64,000 nucleotides of DNA from Marinobacter oulmenensis (GCF_014201735.1 NZ_JACHFE010000004.1:186001-250000), one strand, 5' to 3'; positions 28,034 to 37,278 are shown, counted from the first letter of the stretch. Numbers and translations are program-made. The notes: a model not told the origin generated them from the sequence alone.

Positions 28034-29215
28034 TTAAAGCAATTCAATGGCCACCGCAGTACCTTCGCCGCCGCCGATGCACAGAGACGCCACACCGCGC
28101 TTGAGCCCGCGCTGCTTCAGCGCATTGATCAGAGTGACCATGATGCGCGAGCCAGAGGAACCAATCGGGTGCCCGAGGGCACAGGCGCCGCCATAGACAT
28201 TGACCTTGTCAGCCGGCAGGTCCAGCGCATTCATGGCCGCCAGTGTCACCACGGCAAACGCCTCGTTGATCTCGAAAAGATCCACGTCACTGACCGACCA
28301 GTTGGCTTTTTCCAGTACCTTTTCGATCGCCCCGATGGGTGCCAGCGTAAATTCCGACGGCAAGCGGGCGTGGGTAGCATGGGCAACAATCCGGGCCTGG
28401 GGCTGAAGCCCTCTTGCTTCCGCCTCCGCAGCCGATGCCAGCACCAGGGCAGAGGCACCGTCACTGATGGAACTGGAGTTGGCCGCGGTCACGCTGCCAT
28501 CCTTGGCGAACGCCGGCTTCAGGTTGGGGATCTTGTCAGGCCGGGCATTGCCCGGTTGCTCGTCAATCTCCACCAGGGTGTCGCCACCACGGCCGGAGAC
28601 GGTCACCGGCGTCACCTCTGCATCAAACCAGCCTGCCTTGATGGCCTCGTTGGCGCGCGCCAGGGAACGAATGGCAAAATCGTCCATGGCCTGGCGGCTG
28701 ATGTTTTCCTTGTCGGCCGTGCGCTGGGCGAATACGCCCATCAGGCCGCCCTCATAGGCGTCTTCCAGGCCGTCCAGGAACATGCTGTCCAGCACCTGGC
28801 CGTGCCCCATCCGCATGCCGCCCCGGGCTTTGGGCAGCAGATAAGGCGCCTGGCTCATGTTTTCCATGCCGCCGGCAATCATGATGTTGTTGGTGCCCGC
28901 CTTGATCTGGTCATGAGCCATGATCACCGCCTGCATGCCCGAGCCACACATCTTGTTGACGGTGGTACAACCGGAACCATCGGGAATACCGGCACTGCGG
29001 GAGGCCTGACGGGCCGGTGCCTGGCCCAGCCCGGCCGGCAGTACACAGCCCATGATCACTTCCTGCACATCCGCCGGTTGCAGTCCTGCCCGCTCAATGG
29101 CCGCCCGAATGGAGGTGGCGCCCAGTTCCGGGGAACGTACCGAACTCAGTGAGCCCATCATGCCGCCCATGGGCGTCCGGGCGGAACCTGCGATAACGAC
29201 GTCGTTGTTACTCAT
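28034..29215 (-). CDS. Acetyl-CoA C-acyltransferase (thiolase), first copy
   Basis: 393 residues. Nucleophilic C90 in NKMCGSGMQ, the conserved NEAFA, GHPIGSSGSR histidine and second cysteine CIGGGEGTA are all present. It cleaves or forms 3-oxoacyl-CoA; the chain length is not readable, but MCGSGM-type sequences are usually short-chain (acetoacetyl-CoA or 2-methylacetoacetyl-CoA). It is the last gene of the SDR/dehydrogenase/thiolase operon. The 162-bp gap to the upstream dehydrogenase is filled by structured repeat copy A. The start has GAGAGGAC upstream. Confidence 0.9.
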   Translation of the reverse strand: MSNNDVVIAGSARTPMGGMMGSLSSVRSPELGATSIRAAIERAGLQPADVQEVIMGCVLPAGLGQAPARQASRSAGIPDGSGCTTVNKMCGSGMQAVIMAHDQIKAGTNNIMIAGGMENMSQAPYLLPKARGGMRMGHGQVLDSMFLDGLEDAYEGGLMGVFAQRTADKENISRQAMDDFAIRSLARANEAIKAGWFDAEVTPVTVSGRGGDTLVEIDEQPGNARPDKIPNLKPAFAKDGSVTAANSSSISDGASALVLASAAEAEARGLQPQARIVAHATHARLPSEFTLAPIGAIEKVLEKANWSVSDVDLFEINEAFAVVTLAAMNALDLPADKVNVYGGACALGHPIGSSGSRIMVTLINALKQRGLKRGVASLCIGGGEGTAVAIELL

Positions 29216-29242
29216 CTTAATGTCCTCTCAAATCTCGGTGCC

Positions 29243-29350
29243 AGCCGAGCGGCGGATGGTCTCCCGGGACACGCGGTGAATACGTCCCTGTACGCTCGAC
29301 CAAAACATCCCTGTTTTGGACGGTCCCGGGAGACCATCCGCCACTCGGCT
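29243..29350 (-). repeat. Structured intercistronic repeat, copy A
   Basis: The outer arms 29243-29270 and 29323-29350 are complementary over 28 bp with one mismatch. Read on the minus strand, the inner 52 bases match copy B (44039-44090) at 51 positions, while the arms do not resemble copy B's arms. Two inner hairpins present GGGA loops (TCCC on + at 29285-29288 and 29308-29311). It lies between the dehydrogenase stop and the thiolase ribosome site, oriented with transcription. Confidence 0.85.
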
Positions 29351-29377
29351 ATCCAGTTGTGAGTTTGCTTATCCGCT

Positions 29378-30529
29378 TCAGACCTTGCCCAGCACGGAGC
29401 GGGCGATGATTTCCTTCATCACTTCGGACGTACCGCCGTAGATCCGCTGTACACGAGCATCCACAAAGTTCCGGGAGATCGGGTACTCGGAGGTATAGCC
29501 GTAGCCGCCGAACAGCTGCAGGCAGCCGTCGGCCACCCGGCACTGCATCTCGGTGGCGCTGTACTTGGCCATGGAGGCGGTGGGGGCATCCAGTTCACCC
29601 GCTTCATACTGCCGGATGCACTGATCCACGAAAGCCTTGTTGACCCGGTAGTCGGTTTCCATCCGGGCAATCTCGAACCGGGTATTCTGCAACTGGGCGA
29701 GTTTCTGCCCGAAAAGCTCCCGCTCCTGGGCATAGGCGATGGTCATATCCAGGGAACCGCGCGCGGCGGCAACGCCCAGGGCCCCGATAACCAGCCGTTC
29801 CCGGGGCAACTCCTGCATCAGGTAAACAAAGCCCTGGCCTTCCTCACCCAACAGAGCCGAAGACGGAACGCGCATGTCCGAGAAGAAAAGCTCGGAGGTA
29901 TCGCCGCTGTGCTGACCGATCTTGTCCAGATTCCGACCCCGGCTGAATCCGGGCAGTGTGGTATCGACCAGGAATAGGCTGATGCCCCGGGCACCGGCTG
30001 CCGGATCGGTCCTGGCTGCCACGATCACCATATCCGCGTGCTGGCCATTGGTGATGAAGGTTTTCGATCCGTTGAGGATGTAATCCCCGCCGTCTTTTAC
30101 CGCACTGGTCCGCATGGCCTGCAGGTCGCTGCCGGCACCCGGCTCGGTCATGGCGATGGCGCCAACCAGATCACCGGAGACCATTCCCGGCAACCAGCGC
30201 TGCTTCTGTTCCTCGTTGGCCAGATGGCTGATGTAAGGCGCCACGATGTCCGAATGCACCATGACGTTGGTGGACAGGGCACCAAACCCCATCCGCGACA
30301 TTTCCTCGCTCACCACCACCGAGTACTGGAAAGGCGCACCACAGCCGCCACACTCCTCCGGCACATCCACACAGAGCATGCCGGCCTGGCCCAGAGTCTG
30401 CCAGAGCTGCCGGGGCACGATCCCCTCCTGCTCCCAGGCCTCATAGTGCGGAGCCACTTCTGTCTCCAGGGCGCGGATCACCGAATCCCGGAACAGTGAC
30501 AGTTCTTCCTGATCAACAGGCTCACTCAT
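29378..30529 (-). CDS. Acyl-CoA dehydrogenase, first copy
   Basis: 383 residues, standard length. AMTEPGAGSDLQAMRTSA and GSKTFITNGQHADM mark the FAD and substrate region, and the C-terminal LFGGYGYTSEYPISR and VQRIYGGTSEVMKEIIAR segments are typical. It oxidises an acyl-CoA to the 2-enoyl-CoA and passes electrons to ETF. The ATG at 30529 has GAGGTGG upstream and is preferred to a longer frame. It lies between the SDR (28 bp upstream) and thiolase genes. It is a paralog of the enzyme at 32651-33796; both share QLWxxLGQAGML and related blocks. Confidence 0.9.
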   Translation of the reverse strand: MSEPVDQEELSLFRDSVIRALETEVAPHYEAWEQEGIVPRQLWQTLGQAGMLCVDVPEECGGCGAPFQYSVVVSEEMSRMGFGALSTNVMVHSDIVAPYISHLANEEQKQRWLPGMVSGDLVGAIAMTEPGAGSDLQAMRTSAVKDGGDYILNGSKTFITNGQHADMVIVAARTDPAAGARGISLFLVDTTLPGFSRGRNLDKIGQHSGDTSELFFSDMRVPSSALLGEEGQGFVYLMQELPRERLVIGALGVAAARGSLDMTIAYAQERELFGQKLAQLQNTRFEIARMETDYRVNKAFVDQCIRQYEAGELDAPTASMAKYSATEMQCRVADGCLQLFGGYGYTSEYPISRNFVDARVQRIYGGTSEVMKEIIARSVLGKV

Positions 30530-30557
30530 GATTACCACCTCATGGCTGTTGTTCGGG

Positions 30558-31319
30558 TTATCGGGGGGCCATGCGCAGGGCACAGTCGAGACGGACAACC
30601 TCACCATTGAGCACCGGGTTGCTGACCATCTGATCGACCATCATGGCGAACTCGTCAGGTTTGCCCATCCGGCTCGGGAACGGCAGCGTGGCGGCCAGGC
30701 TCTCCTGCACTTCATCCGGCATGCCGGCCATCATCGGTGTCATGAAAATGCCCGGTGCGATGGTGTTCACCCGGATACCCTGCCGGGCCAGTTCCCGGGC
30801 AGCCTGAAGGGTCAGCGAGACAATGCCACCCTTGGAGGCACTGTAGGCCGCCTGACCAATCTGTCCTTCATAGGCGGCGATGGAGGCCGTATTGATGATG
30901 ACGCCCCGCTCACCATCGGCGTTGGGCTCGCGTTCGGCCATGTCGGCGGCCGCCAGACGCAGAATGTTGAAACTGCCAATCAGGTTGACCTCGACCACCT
31001 TGCTGAATTTCTCCAGCGGCATAACGCCTTCACGACCCAGAATCTTTCCGGCCGGCGCAATACCGGCGCAGTTCACGGCGATCCCACAGGGGCCATGAGC
31101 CTTACGCGCGGCACTCACCGCCTCATCGGCGCTGTCGGCGGAACTGACGTCACAATACAGAAACAGGCCGCCAATCTCTCCGGCCACTTTCTCACCCTGC
31201 TCGGCGTTCATGTCCAGAATGGCCACCTTGCAACCTGACGTGGCCAGCTTCCGGGCAACAGCCTCGCCCAGACCGGACGCCCCACCTGAGACAATGGCGG
31301 GCACCTCTTTGAATTCCAT
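30558..31319 (-). CDS. SDR-family 3-hydroxyacyl-CoA dehydrogenase-like protein
   Basis: 253 residues. Rossmann glycine motif GGASGLGEA at the start, NCAGIAPAG, and catalytic serine-tyrosine-lysine in NTASIAAYEG and YSASKGG. Similarity in layout to type 2 3-hydroxyacyl-CoA dehydrogenase (HSD17B10 group), which oxidises short and branched 3-hydroxyacyl-CoA, suits its place before an acyl-CoA dehydrogenase and a thiolase. The ATG at 31319 follows GGGAGAG. It is the first gene of an operon whose upstream region holds the LiuR-like palindrome. Confidence 0.88.
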   Translation of the reverse strand: MEFKEVPAIVSGGASGLGEAVARKLATSGCKVAILDMNAEQGEKVAGEIGGLFLYCDVSSADSADEAVSAARKAHGPCGIAVNCAGIAPAGKILGREGVMPLEKFSKVVEVNLIGSFNILRLAAADMAEREPNADGERGVIINTASIAAYEGQIGQAAYSASKGGIVSLTLQAARELARQGIRVNTIAPGIFMTPMMAGMPDEVQESLAATLPFPSRMGKPDEFAMMVDQMVSNPVLNGEVVRLDCALRMAPR

Positions 31320-31338
31320 CGATTTCTCTCCCAATAAC

Positions 31339-31359
31339 GGGCCCTGCACCACAGGGCCC
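31339..31359. other. Perfect hairpin in the SDR 5' leader
   Basis: GGGCCCTG (31339-31346) pairs with CAGGGCCC (31352-31359) around a five-base loop. It lies between the LiuR-like palindrome and the SDR start. It may terminate read-through from the upstream thiolase or sit at the 5' end of the SDR transcript. No T-run follows in either direction. Confidence 0.5.
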
Positions 31360-31366
31360 TCAGGTG

Positions 31367-31394
31367 TTAACTTTTACGTTTACGTAAACTTTAA
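31367..31394. promoter_or_regulatory. LiuR-like MerR operator upstream of the SDR operon
   Basis: 28-bp imperfect palindrome TTAA-N2-TTTACGT-N2-ACGTAAA-N2-TTAA. The 16-base core is identical to that at 36786-36801 in front of the MerR gene. MerR regulators bind such palindromes between stretched promoter boxes. This assignment rests on the shared core and gene content. Confidence 0.7.
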
Positions 31395-31428
31395 CCAATT
31401 CCTATCAAAAAGGGAAACCGGCAGCAAA

Positions 31429-32616
31429 TCAGTCCAGGCGCTCGACCAGCAGGGCAATCCCCTGACCGCCCCCGATACACATGGTGACCAGGCCATGGCG
31501 GCCACCGGTCCGCTCCAGCTCTGCCAGGGTCTTGATAATCAGGATGGAACCGGTAGCACCCACCGGATGGCCAAGGGCGACAGCGCCACCGTTCGGATTT
31601 ACCTTGTCCTCCGGCAGCCCCAGTTCCCGCGAGACCGCCATCGCCTGGGCGGCAAAGGCTTCATTGGATTCAATCACGTCCAGGTCCGCAACCGACAGGC
31701 CGGTCTGCTCAAGCACCCGGCGTACGGCAGGAATCGGCCCCAGACCCATGACCTCCGGATCAACACCGGCGAAGGCGTAACCCAGCAGGCGCCCCCTGGC
31801 CTTCAGGCCCCGATTCTGAGCCTCCCGGGCACTGGTCAGCACCATGGCGGCTGCGCCATCGTTAATGCCCGAGGCGTTACCGGCCGTGACAATGCCGTTC
31901 GGGTCGAACGCCGGCTTGAGGCTGGCCAGACTTTCGGCCGTGGTGTCTGCCCGCACATGCTCATCGCGCTCGACCACAAGCTCCTTGCGCCCCTGCCTGA
32001 CGGTGACCGGCACGATCTGGCTATCAAAATGGCCCTGCTCGATGGCCCGGGCGGCACGCCGGTGACTTTCTGCGGAAAACGCATCCAGCTCCTGGCGGGT
32101 AAACCCGTTGCGCTGGGCCACCCGCTCGGCGGTCATGCCCATATGGCCACTGCCAAAGGGATCACTCAGGATACCCAGGGTCAGGTCCACCGCCCGGCCA
32201 TCCCCCATGCGCAGCCCCTTTCGGACGTTGGGCAACACATAGGCGCCCTGACTCATGCTCTCGGCGCCGCCGGCCAGCGCCAGGCGACTGTCGCCCATGG
32301 CGATCATCTGCGCGGCACTGATCACCGACTGGACGCCGGAGCCACACAGCCGGTTGACGTTGAATGCGGCAGACCCCGGCTTCATGCCGACGTTCAACGC
32401 AATATGGCGGGCAACATAGGCGTCCTGCGGGCCGGTGGTGATGATGTGGCCAAACACGGAGTGATCCAGGTCCTCCGGCGCCACGCCGGAGCGGCGGATC
32501 GCCTCGGCCGCCGCGCAGGTGCCCAGATCCGCCGGGGCCAGACTGCTCAGAGAGCCGCCAAAACCACCGATGGCGGTGCGGGCGCCGTCCAGAATGACAA
32601 CGTCTTTAATGCTCAT
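31429..32616 (-). CDS. Acetyl-CoA C-acyltransferase (thiolase), second copy
   Basis: 395 residues. Nucleophile C91 in NRLCGSGVQ, ESNEAFAAQ, GHPVGATGS and CIGGGQGIA are intact. It cleaves 3-oxoacyl-CoA; the NRLCGSG type is often found with aromatic or medium-chain pathways, but the substrate is not determined. The ATG at 32616 has an AGGACAGGA region upstream and begins the conserved fold, so the longer frame is not used. It lies 34 bp after the second acyl-CoA dehydrogenase and forms a unit with it. Confidence 0.9.
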   Translation of the reverse strand: MSIKDVVILDGARTAIGGFGGSLSSLAPADLGTCAAAEAIRRSGVAPEDLDHSVFGHIITTGPQDAYVARHIALNVGMKPGSAAFNVNRLCGSGVQSVISAAQMIAMGDSRLALAGGAESMSQGAYVLPNVRKGLRMGDGRAVDLTLGILSDPFGSGHMGMTAERVAQRNGFTRQELDAFSAESHRRAARAIEQGHFDSQIVPVTVRQGRKELVVERDEHVRADTTAESLASLKPAFDPNGIVTAGNASGINDGAAAMVLTSAREAQNRGLKARGRLLGYAFAGVDPEVMGLGPIPAVRRVLEQTGLSVADLDVIESNEAFAAQAMAVSRELGLPEDKVNPNGGAVALGHPVGATGSILIIKTLAELERTGGRHGLVTMCIGGGQGIALLVERLD

Positions 32617-32650
32617 ATTCCTGTCCTCTTGCAACGATCGTGTTAAAGCT

Positions 32651-33796
32651 TCAGGCCTTGCCCAGCATGGAGCGGGCAATGACCTCTTTCATGATTTCCG
32701 ACGTGCCCGCATAGATGGTCTGTACACGGGCGTCCACAAAGAACCTCGAAATCGGGTATTCGCGAGTGTAGCCATAGCCGCCAAACAACTGCAGGCAGTC
32801 ATTGGCAATGTCGCACTGCATTTCCGTCAGCATCAGCTTCAGGACGGCCGCGTCCGTGGCTGTCATGTCGCCCCGGTGATACCGGTCCATGCACTGGTTC
32901 AGGTAGGCCCGTGCCATATCCAGGCGGGCCCGGGCCTCGGCCAGCTTGAAACGGGTGTTCTGGAAATCCGCCACCCGCTGACCAAACGCCCGACGCTCCT
33001 GGACATACTCCAGGGTCAGCGCCAGGGCTCCCTCGCTGGCACCCACAGCCTGGGCCCCCACCCCCAGGCGCTCCCGGGGCAACTCCTGCATCAGGTAGGC
33101 GAACCCCCTGCCCGCTTCACCCAGCAACAACTCTTCCGGCACAACCAGGTCCTGGAAAAACAGTTCGGCGGTGTCGCTGGCGTGCTGGCCGATCTTGGCT
33201 ATGCCTTTACCACGACTGAACCCGGGTAACGATGCGTCCACCAGGAACAGGGAAACGCCCCGGGCACCGGCTTTGGGGTCGGTCTTGGCGCAGACGATAA
33301 CCAGATCGGCATGCAGGCCGTTGGTGATGAAGACCTTGGCACCATTGATCCGCCAGCCCCCGGGCACCTTTTCCGCGGATGTGCGCATGGCCGCCAGGTC
33401 ACTGCCTGCGCCAGGCTCGGTCATCGCGATGGCACCCAGCACCTCCCCGGAGGCCATGGCCGGCAGGTAACGCTGCTTCTGCGCCTCGGATCCCAGATGC
33501 AGAATATAAGGCATGACGATGTTGGCGTGAATGTTGTACCCGGAGGCCAGCCCGCCATACCCCTGACGTGCAATTTCCTCGATAGCCAGTTGAGAAATCT
33601 CGAACGCTGCCCCGGCCCCGCCATAGGCCTCTGGCATATCGATGCCGAGCATGCCGGCCTGCCCCAGAATGTTCCATAGCTGTCTGGGAATTTCCCCGGC
33701 TTCCTCCCACTGCTCATACCAGGGTGCCACTTCCTGCTCCAGCGCCCGGTTGATCATGGTCTGGAACAGGTCAATATCCGGCTGCTCGACTGACAT
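32651..33796 (-). CDS. Acyl-CoA dehydrogenase, second copy
   Basis: 381 residues. AMTEPGAGSDLAAMRTSAE, GAKVFITNGLHADL, LFGGYGYTREYPISR and VQTIYAGTSEIMKEVIAR are conserved family blocks. It is a clear paralog of 29378-30529, with shared segments along the whole length, suggesting duplication of a dehydrogenase-thiolase module. GAGG precedes the start. Oxidation of an acyl-CoA with ETF as acceptor is expected; chain specificity is unknown. It is divergent from an AraC regulator that may control this module. Confidence 0.9.
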   Translation of the reverse strand: MSVEQPDIDLFQTMINRALEQEVAPWYEQWEEAGEIPRQLWNILGQAGMLGIDMPEAYGGAGAAFEISQLAIEEIARQGYGGLASGYNIHANIVMPYILHLGSEAQKQRYLPAMASGEVLGAIAMTEPGAGSDLAAMRTSAEKVPGGWRINGAKVFITNGLHADLVIVCAKTDPKAGARGVSLFLVDASLPGFSRGKGIAKIGQHASDTAELFFQDLVVPEELLLGEAGRGFAYLMQELPRERLGVGAQAVGASEGALALTLEYVQERRAFGQRVADFQNTRFKLAEARARLDMARAYLNQCMDRYHRGDMTATDAAVLKLMLTEMQCDIANDCLQLFGGYGYTREYPISRFFVDARVQTIYAGTSEIMKEVIARSMLGKA

Positions 33797-33919
33797 TTAT
33801 GGCCTCGCAATTGAATTCACTGAGTAAGATGGACCATCATTAGACCCCTTACTTTTCGGGGCGGGAATGACCCTTCCTGCCGAAATAATTGACCCTTTAC
33901 GCATCTGCCCGGACCCGTC

Positions 33920-34936
33920 ATGGCCAAGGCCCACATCGCCAACCACTACCTGCAGGCCACCGTTCGTGGTGCTGAGCGCCAGGGTCACCGGGCCAGTGAA
34001 CTGCTGGCCCGGGCGGACATTCCCGAAAACTGGCTGAACCGCCCTGGCCAACTGATCACCGAGGCGCAACTGACCGCACTGGTCAAAGCGGTCTGGCGAG
34101 CCACCCGCGACGAGTTTCTGGGGCTATCCTCCAGCCCCTGCCGCAACGGCACCTTTGCGCTCATGTGCGAGTACTGCCTGGATTCCGCCACGCTTGGCGC
34201 GGTGCTGCGCAAAAGTGCCCGCTTCTACCGGATTATCTGCGCAAACCTGGACATTGAGCTTGAGGAGCCGGCTGACAGTGATCGACTGGTCTTTTTCCGG
34301 CTCAACCTCCGGGACGCCTGCAACGACACCGATCACCTGCTACAGGAATTCCTGCTGCTGATGTGGGAGCGGCTGGCATGCTGGCTGGTGGACCAGCAGA
34401 TCCCCTTCGCCCGCACCCAGTTCAATTACGCCCCTCCGTCCCACGCCCGGGAATACCGGGCCATGTACCCCGGCGAACTCGACTTCGAAGCCCCGGTATG
34501 CGGCTTTTACATGCACCGGCGGTATCTGCAGTTGCCCATCGTGCGCAGCGAAGAAGAACTGACGCAGTTCCTGCAGGCGGCACCGGCTTACATCCTGCAC
34601 CGGCCCAGCCAGGACGAGACCCTGCGCACCCGCGTGCGGTCGTTGCTCGCCCGCTACGACTACCGGGATATGCCCGGGCTGGACGCCCTGGGTGACCAGC
34701 TTCACATGACCCCGCGCAGCATCGGCCGGAAACTCCAGGAAGAAGGCACCTCCCTGCGGCGGATCAAGGAATCCCTGCGCCGGGAACACGCCCTGCGCCT
34801 GCTGGTACGGGAAAACCTCAGCATCGCCGACGTGGGTGAGCGCGTAGGTTTTGCGGAAACGGCTTCCTTCTGCCGGGCGTTCAAGCGCTGGACCGGCACC
34901 TCCCCTGCCCGCTGGCTCCAGAGCCGAAACCACTAA
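33920..34936 (+). CDS. AraC-family regulator with arabinose-binding-like N-terminal domain
   Basis: 338 residues. The N-terminal region (about 25-215) is the OruR/ArgR-type ligand domain common in regulators of fatty acid, lipase and amine catabolism (segments EAQLTALVKAVW and DEFLGLSSSPCRNGTF). The C-terminal double helix-turn-helix (about 240-335) includes DALGDQLHMTPRSIGRKLQEEG and SIADVGERVGFAETASFCRAFKRW. Placed between the divergent dehydrogenase/thiolase genes and the acyl-CoA ligase, it likely activates one or both. The effector is unknown. Its ATG has only a weak ribosome site. Confidence 0.88.
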   Translation: MAKAHIANHYLQATVRGAERQGHRASELLARADIPENWLNRPGQLITEAQLTALVKAVWRATRDEFLGLSSSPCRNGTFALMCEYCLDSATLGAVLRKSARFYRIICANLDIELEEPADSDRLVFFRLNLRDACNDTDHLLQEFLLLMWERLACWLVDQQIPFARTQFNYAPPSHAREYRAMYPGELDFEAPVCGFYMHRRYLQLPIVRSEEELTQFLQAAPAYILHRPSQDETLRTRVRSLLARYDYRDMPGLDALGDQLHMTPRSIGRKLQEEGTSLRRIKESLRREHALRLLVRENLSIADVGERVGFAETASFCRAFKRWTGTSPARWLQSRNH

Positions 34937-35059
34937 CCCGGGGCACCGCCCTGGCGGTTTGAGACAATTTTTTCGACCGGACCGGTCATTCCCGTCAATC
35001 CTCAGGCTCTGCATTAATGACTGGCACAGGGAAATAACAACAAACAGACGAGGTGACCC

Positions 35060-36649
35060 ATGCCAGACTCAGCACGCCAAGCTGGACTCACGGCCAGTGC
35101 CGGCATTCAGCGGGCCAGAAGAAACACCATTGGCGATGCCATGGCCCGATCGGCCGCAACCCATGGTGAGCAGACGGCCCTGGCCTTCGCCGACCGGGAA
35201 TGGAGCTTTGCCGGGATCGAGCAGGCGAGCAACCGGCTTGCTCACCGCCTGCTGGACCTTGGCCTGACCCCGGGTGACAGGGTCGCAGCCTATGGCAAAA
35301 ACTCCGATGCCTACATCCTGCTCTGGCTGGCCTGCGCGAAAGCCGGCCTGATCCATGTTCCGGTGAACTACGCACTGGTCGAACACGAACTGGCCTATGT
35401 ACTGAACCAGTCCGGCGCCAGCGCGCTGTTTTACGATACCGGGCTCACCTCGCAGGTGGACGCCGTGGCCGACCAGGTCTGCTTTGACATCCGCGTGCCG
35501 CTGCACGGCGAAGCCCACCAGACCGACATACTGACCATGGCCCGGGCCGAGGGCGATGACACGCCACCGGAACTGGAACTGGCCGACACCGACGTGGTGC
35601 AGATCCTTTACACCTCCGGCACCACTTCCGACCCGAAGGGCGCGATGCACACCCACCGCTCCCTGCTGACCGAATACGCCGCTGCCCAGTATCACCTGGA
35701 TATCCTGCCGACGGACCGCTGCCTGGCAGCATTGCCGCTGTACCATTCGGCACAGATGCACGTATTCATGATGCCCATGCTGCTGACCGGCGGTTACACC
35801 CGCCTGATCAGCACCCCGACACCCGAGGCGATACTCGGCCTGCTGACCAGCGAACAGCTCAATGCCTCCTTCGCACCCCCGACGGTCTGGATCTCCCTGT
35901 TGCACTACCCGGAGTTTGCTCCGGAAAGACTCCAGCACCTGACCAAAATCTACTACGGGGCCTCCATCATGCCCGGCCAGGTGGTACAGCAACTGAGCGA
36001 ACAGCTACCCAACGCCGGCCTCTACAACTGCTATGGCCAGAGTGAAATTGGGCCGCTGGCCACCGTCCTGCGACCTGAGGAGCATCGGGACCGCCCCACC
36101 TCGGCTGGCCGGCCACTGCAAACAGTGCAGACCCGCATCGTCGATCCCGTCAGCGGCGAGGACTGTCCACCCGGTGAACAGGGCGAACTGGTGCACCGAT
36201 CGCCACAGCTCATGGTGGGCTACTGGGACAAACCCGGTGCCACTGACGAAGCCTTCCGGAACGGCTGGTTCCACTCCGGCGATCTGGGTTACCAGGATGA
36301 AGCCGGTTACCTCTACATCGTCGACCGGATCAAGGACGTCGTGAACACCGGCGGCGTTCTGGTGGCCAGCCGGGATGTGGAGGAAGCACTGTATCAGCAC
36401 CCCGCCGTGGCAGAAGTTGCCGTCATCGGTGTGCCCGACGAGAAATGGATCGAGGCCATCTGCGCCGTCGTGGTCGTCAGAGACGGGCACCCCCAGGATG
36501 CCAACGAGCTCCTGGAACACGCCCGCACCCGGCTGGCCGCCTTCAAGGTGCCCAAGCACATCCAGTTCATCGAGGCGCTTCCCAAGAACAGCGCCGGCAA
36601 ACTGCTCAAGCGCAAACTGCGCCAGGCCTTCCCACACTCTGAAGCCTGA
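35060..36649 (+). CDS. AMP-forming acyl-CoA synthetase
   Basis: 529-residue ANL ligase. The P-loop-like YTSGTTSDPKGAM lies near residue 185, the adenine region YGQSEIGP near 330, WFHSGDLG near 410 and catalytic lysine KNSAGKLLKRKL at the C-terminus. It activates a carboxylic acid to its CoA ester, giving substrate to the neighbouring dehydrogenases and thiolases. Sequence does not fix the acid. GAGGTGACCC precedes the ATG. It follows the AraC gene by 123 bp. Confidence 0.88.
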   Translation: MPDSARQAGLTASAGIQRARRNTIGDAMARSAATHGEQTALAFADREWSFAGIEQASNRLAHRLLDLGLTPGDRVAAYGKNSDAYILLWLACAKAGLIHVPVNYALVEHELAYVLNQSGASALFYDTGLTSQVDAVADQVCFDIRVPLHGEAHQTDILTMARAEGDDTPPELELADTDVVQILYTSGTTSDPKGAMHTHRSLLTEYAAAQYHLDILPTDRCLAALPLYHSAQMHVFMMPMLLTGGYTRLISTPTPEAILGLLTSEQLNASFAPPTVWISLLHYPEFAPERLQHLTKIYYGASIMPGQVVQQLSEQLPNAGLYNCYGQSEIGPLATVLRPEEHRDRPTSAGRPLQTVQTRIVDPVSGEDCPPGEQGELVHRSPQLMVGYWDKPGATDEAFRNGWFHSGDLGYQDEAGYLYIVDRIKDVVNTGGVLVASRDVEEALYQHPAVAEVAVIGVPDEKWIEAICAVVVVRDGHPQDANELLEHARTRLAAFKVPKHIQFIEALPKNSAGKLLKRKLRQAFPHSEA

Positions 36650-36785
36650 GCCTGCCCTCCCGCCGTAGCGTCCTGCTCCGGCGGGAGGAGCCGCCCCGTC
36701 ACCGATCTCACCTTACCGCCAACGCCGGCACATCGCCTCTGTTACCATATCCGTTACCTTTTACGATTCTTGGAACAAAACACCC

Positions 36786-36801
36786 TTTACGTTTACGTAA
36801 A
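36786..36801. promoter_or_regulatory. LiuR-like MerR operator upstream of liuR
   Basis: TTTACGTTTACGTAAA, a palindrome core identical to the one at 31373-31388. It lies 33 bases before the MerR start, consistent with autoregulation and control of the whole liu operon. A partial half-site (CTTTTACGATTC) lies upstream near 36758. Confidence 0.75.
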
Positions 36802-36834
36802 CTTCATCTAACCTTGAGCAAAAAGGATAGGGTC

Positions 36835-37278
36835 ATGGTCGAAAAACGCACATTCACAATCAGCGAACTGGCTCAGGAGTTCGACGTCACCACCCGGAGC
36901 ATTCGCTTCTACGAGGATCAGGGACTGCTGCGCCCCACCCGGCGTGGACAGACCCGGATTTTCAGCACCAAGGACCGGGTACGCCTGAAGCTCATCCTCC
37001 GGGGCAAGCGCATGGGCTTCACCCTGGCCGAGACCAAGGAGCTTTTCGACCTGTGGGATGAAACCCCGACCGGTAACGAGAAACAGCTGCTGAAAATGCT
37101 CGAGATCCTCACGGACCGGCGCCAGCAACTGGAGCAGCAGAAAAACGACATTGCCCAGGCGGAGATGGAAATGGACACCGCCGAGGCCCGCTGCCGTGAA
37201 GCCCTGGCCGAACTGGAACGCAAGAAACAGCGTCGGCAGGCAGCGACAAAAGACGGAGAGGTCGTCGGCGAGGGCTGA
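36835..37278 (+). CDS. liuR: MerR-family regulator LiuR
   Basis: 147 residues. The N-terminal MerR winged helix (about 5-75) contains FTISELAQEFDVTTRSIRFY and GQTRIFSTKDRVRLKLI. It is followed by a long coiled coil (about 85-140) rich in Glu, Gln and Lys for dimerisation. No metal-binding cysteines are present. LiuR regulates branched-chain amino acid degradation, and direct adjacency to the leucine pathway operon supports this. The ATG at 36835 has AAGGA seven bases upstream, so the earlier TTG is not used. Its own promoter carries the palindrome. Confidence 0.88.
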   Translation: MVEKRTFTISELAQEFDVTTRSIRFYEDQGLLRPTRRGQTRIFSTKDRVRLKLILRGKRMGFTLAETKELFDLWDETPTGNEKQLLKMLEILTDRRQQLEQQKNDIAQAEMEMDTAEARCREALAELERKKQRRQAATKDGEVVGEG

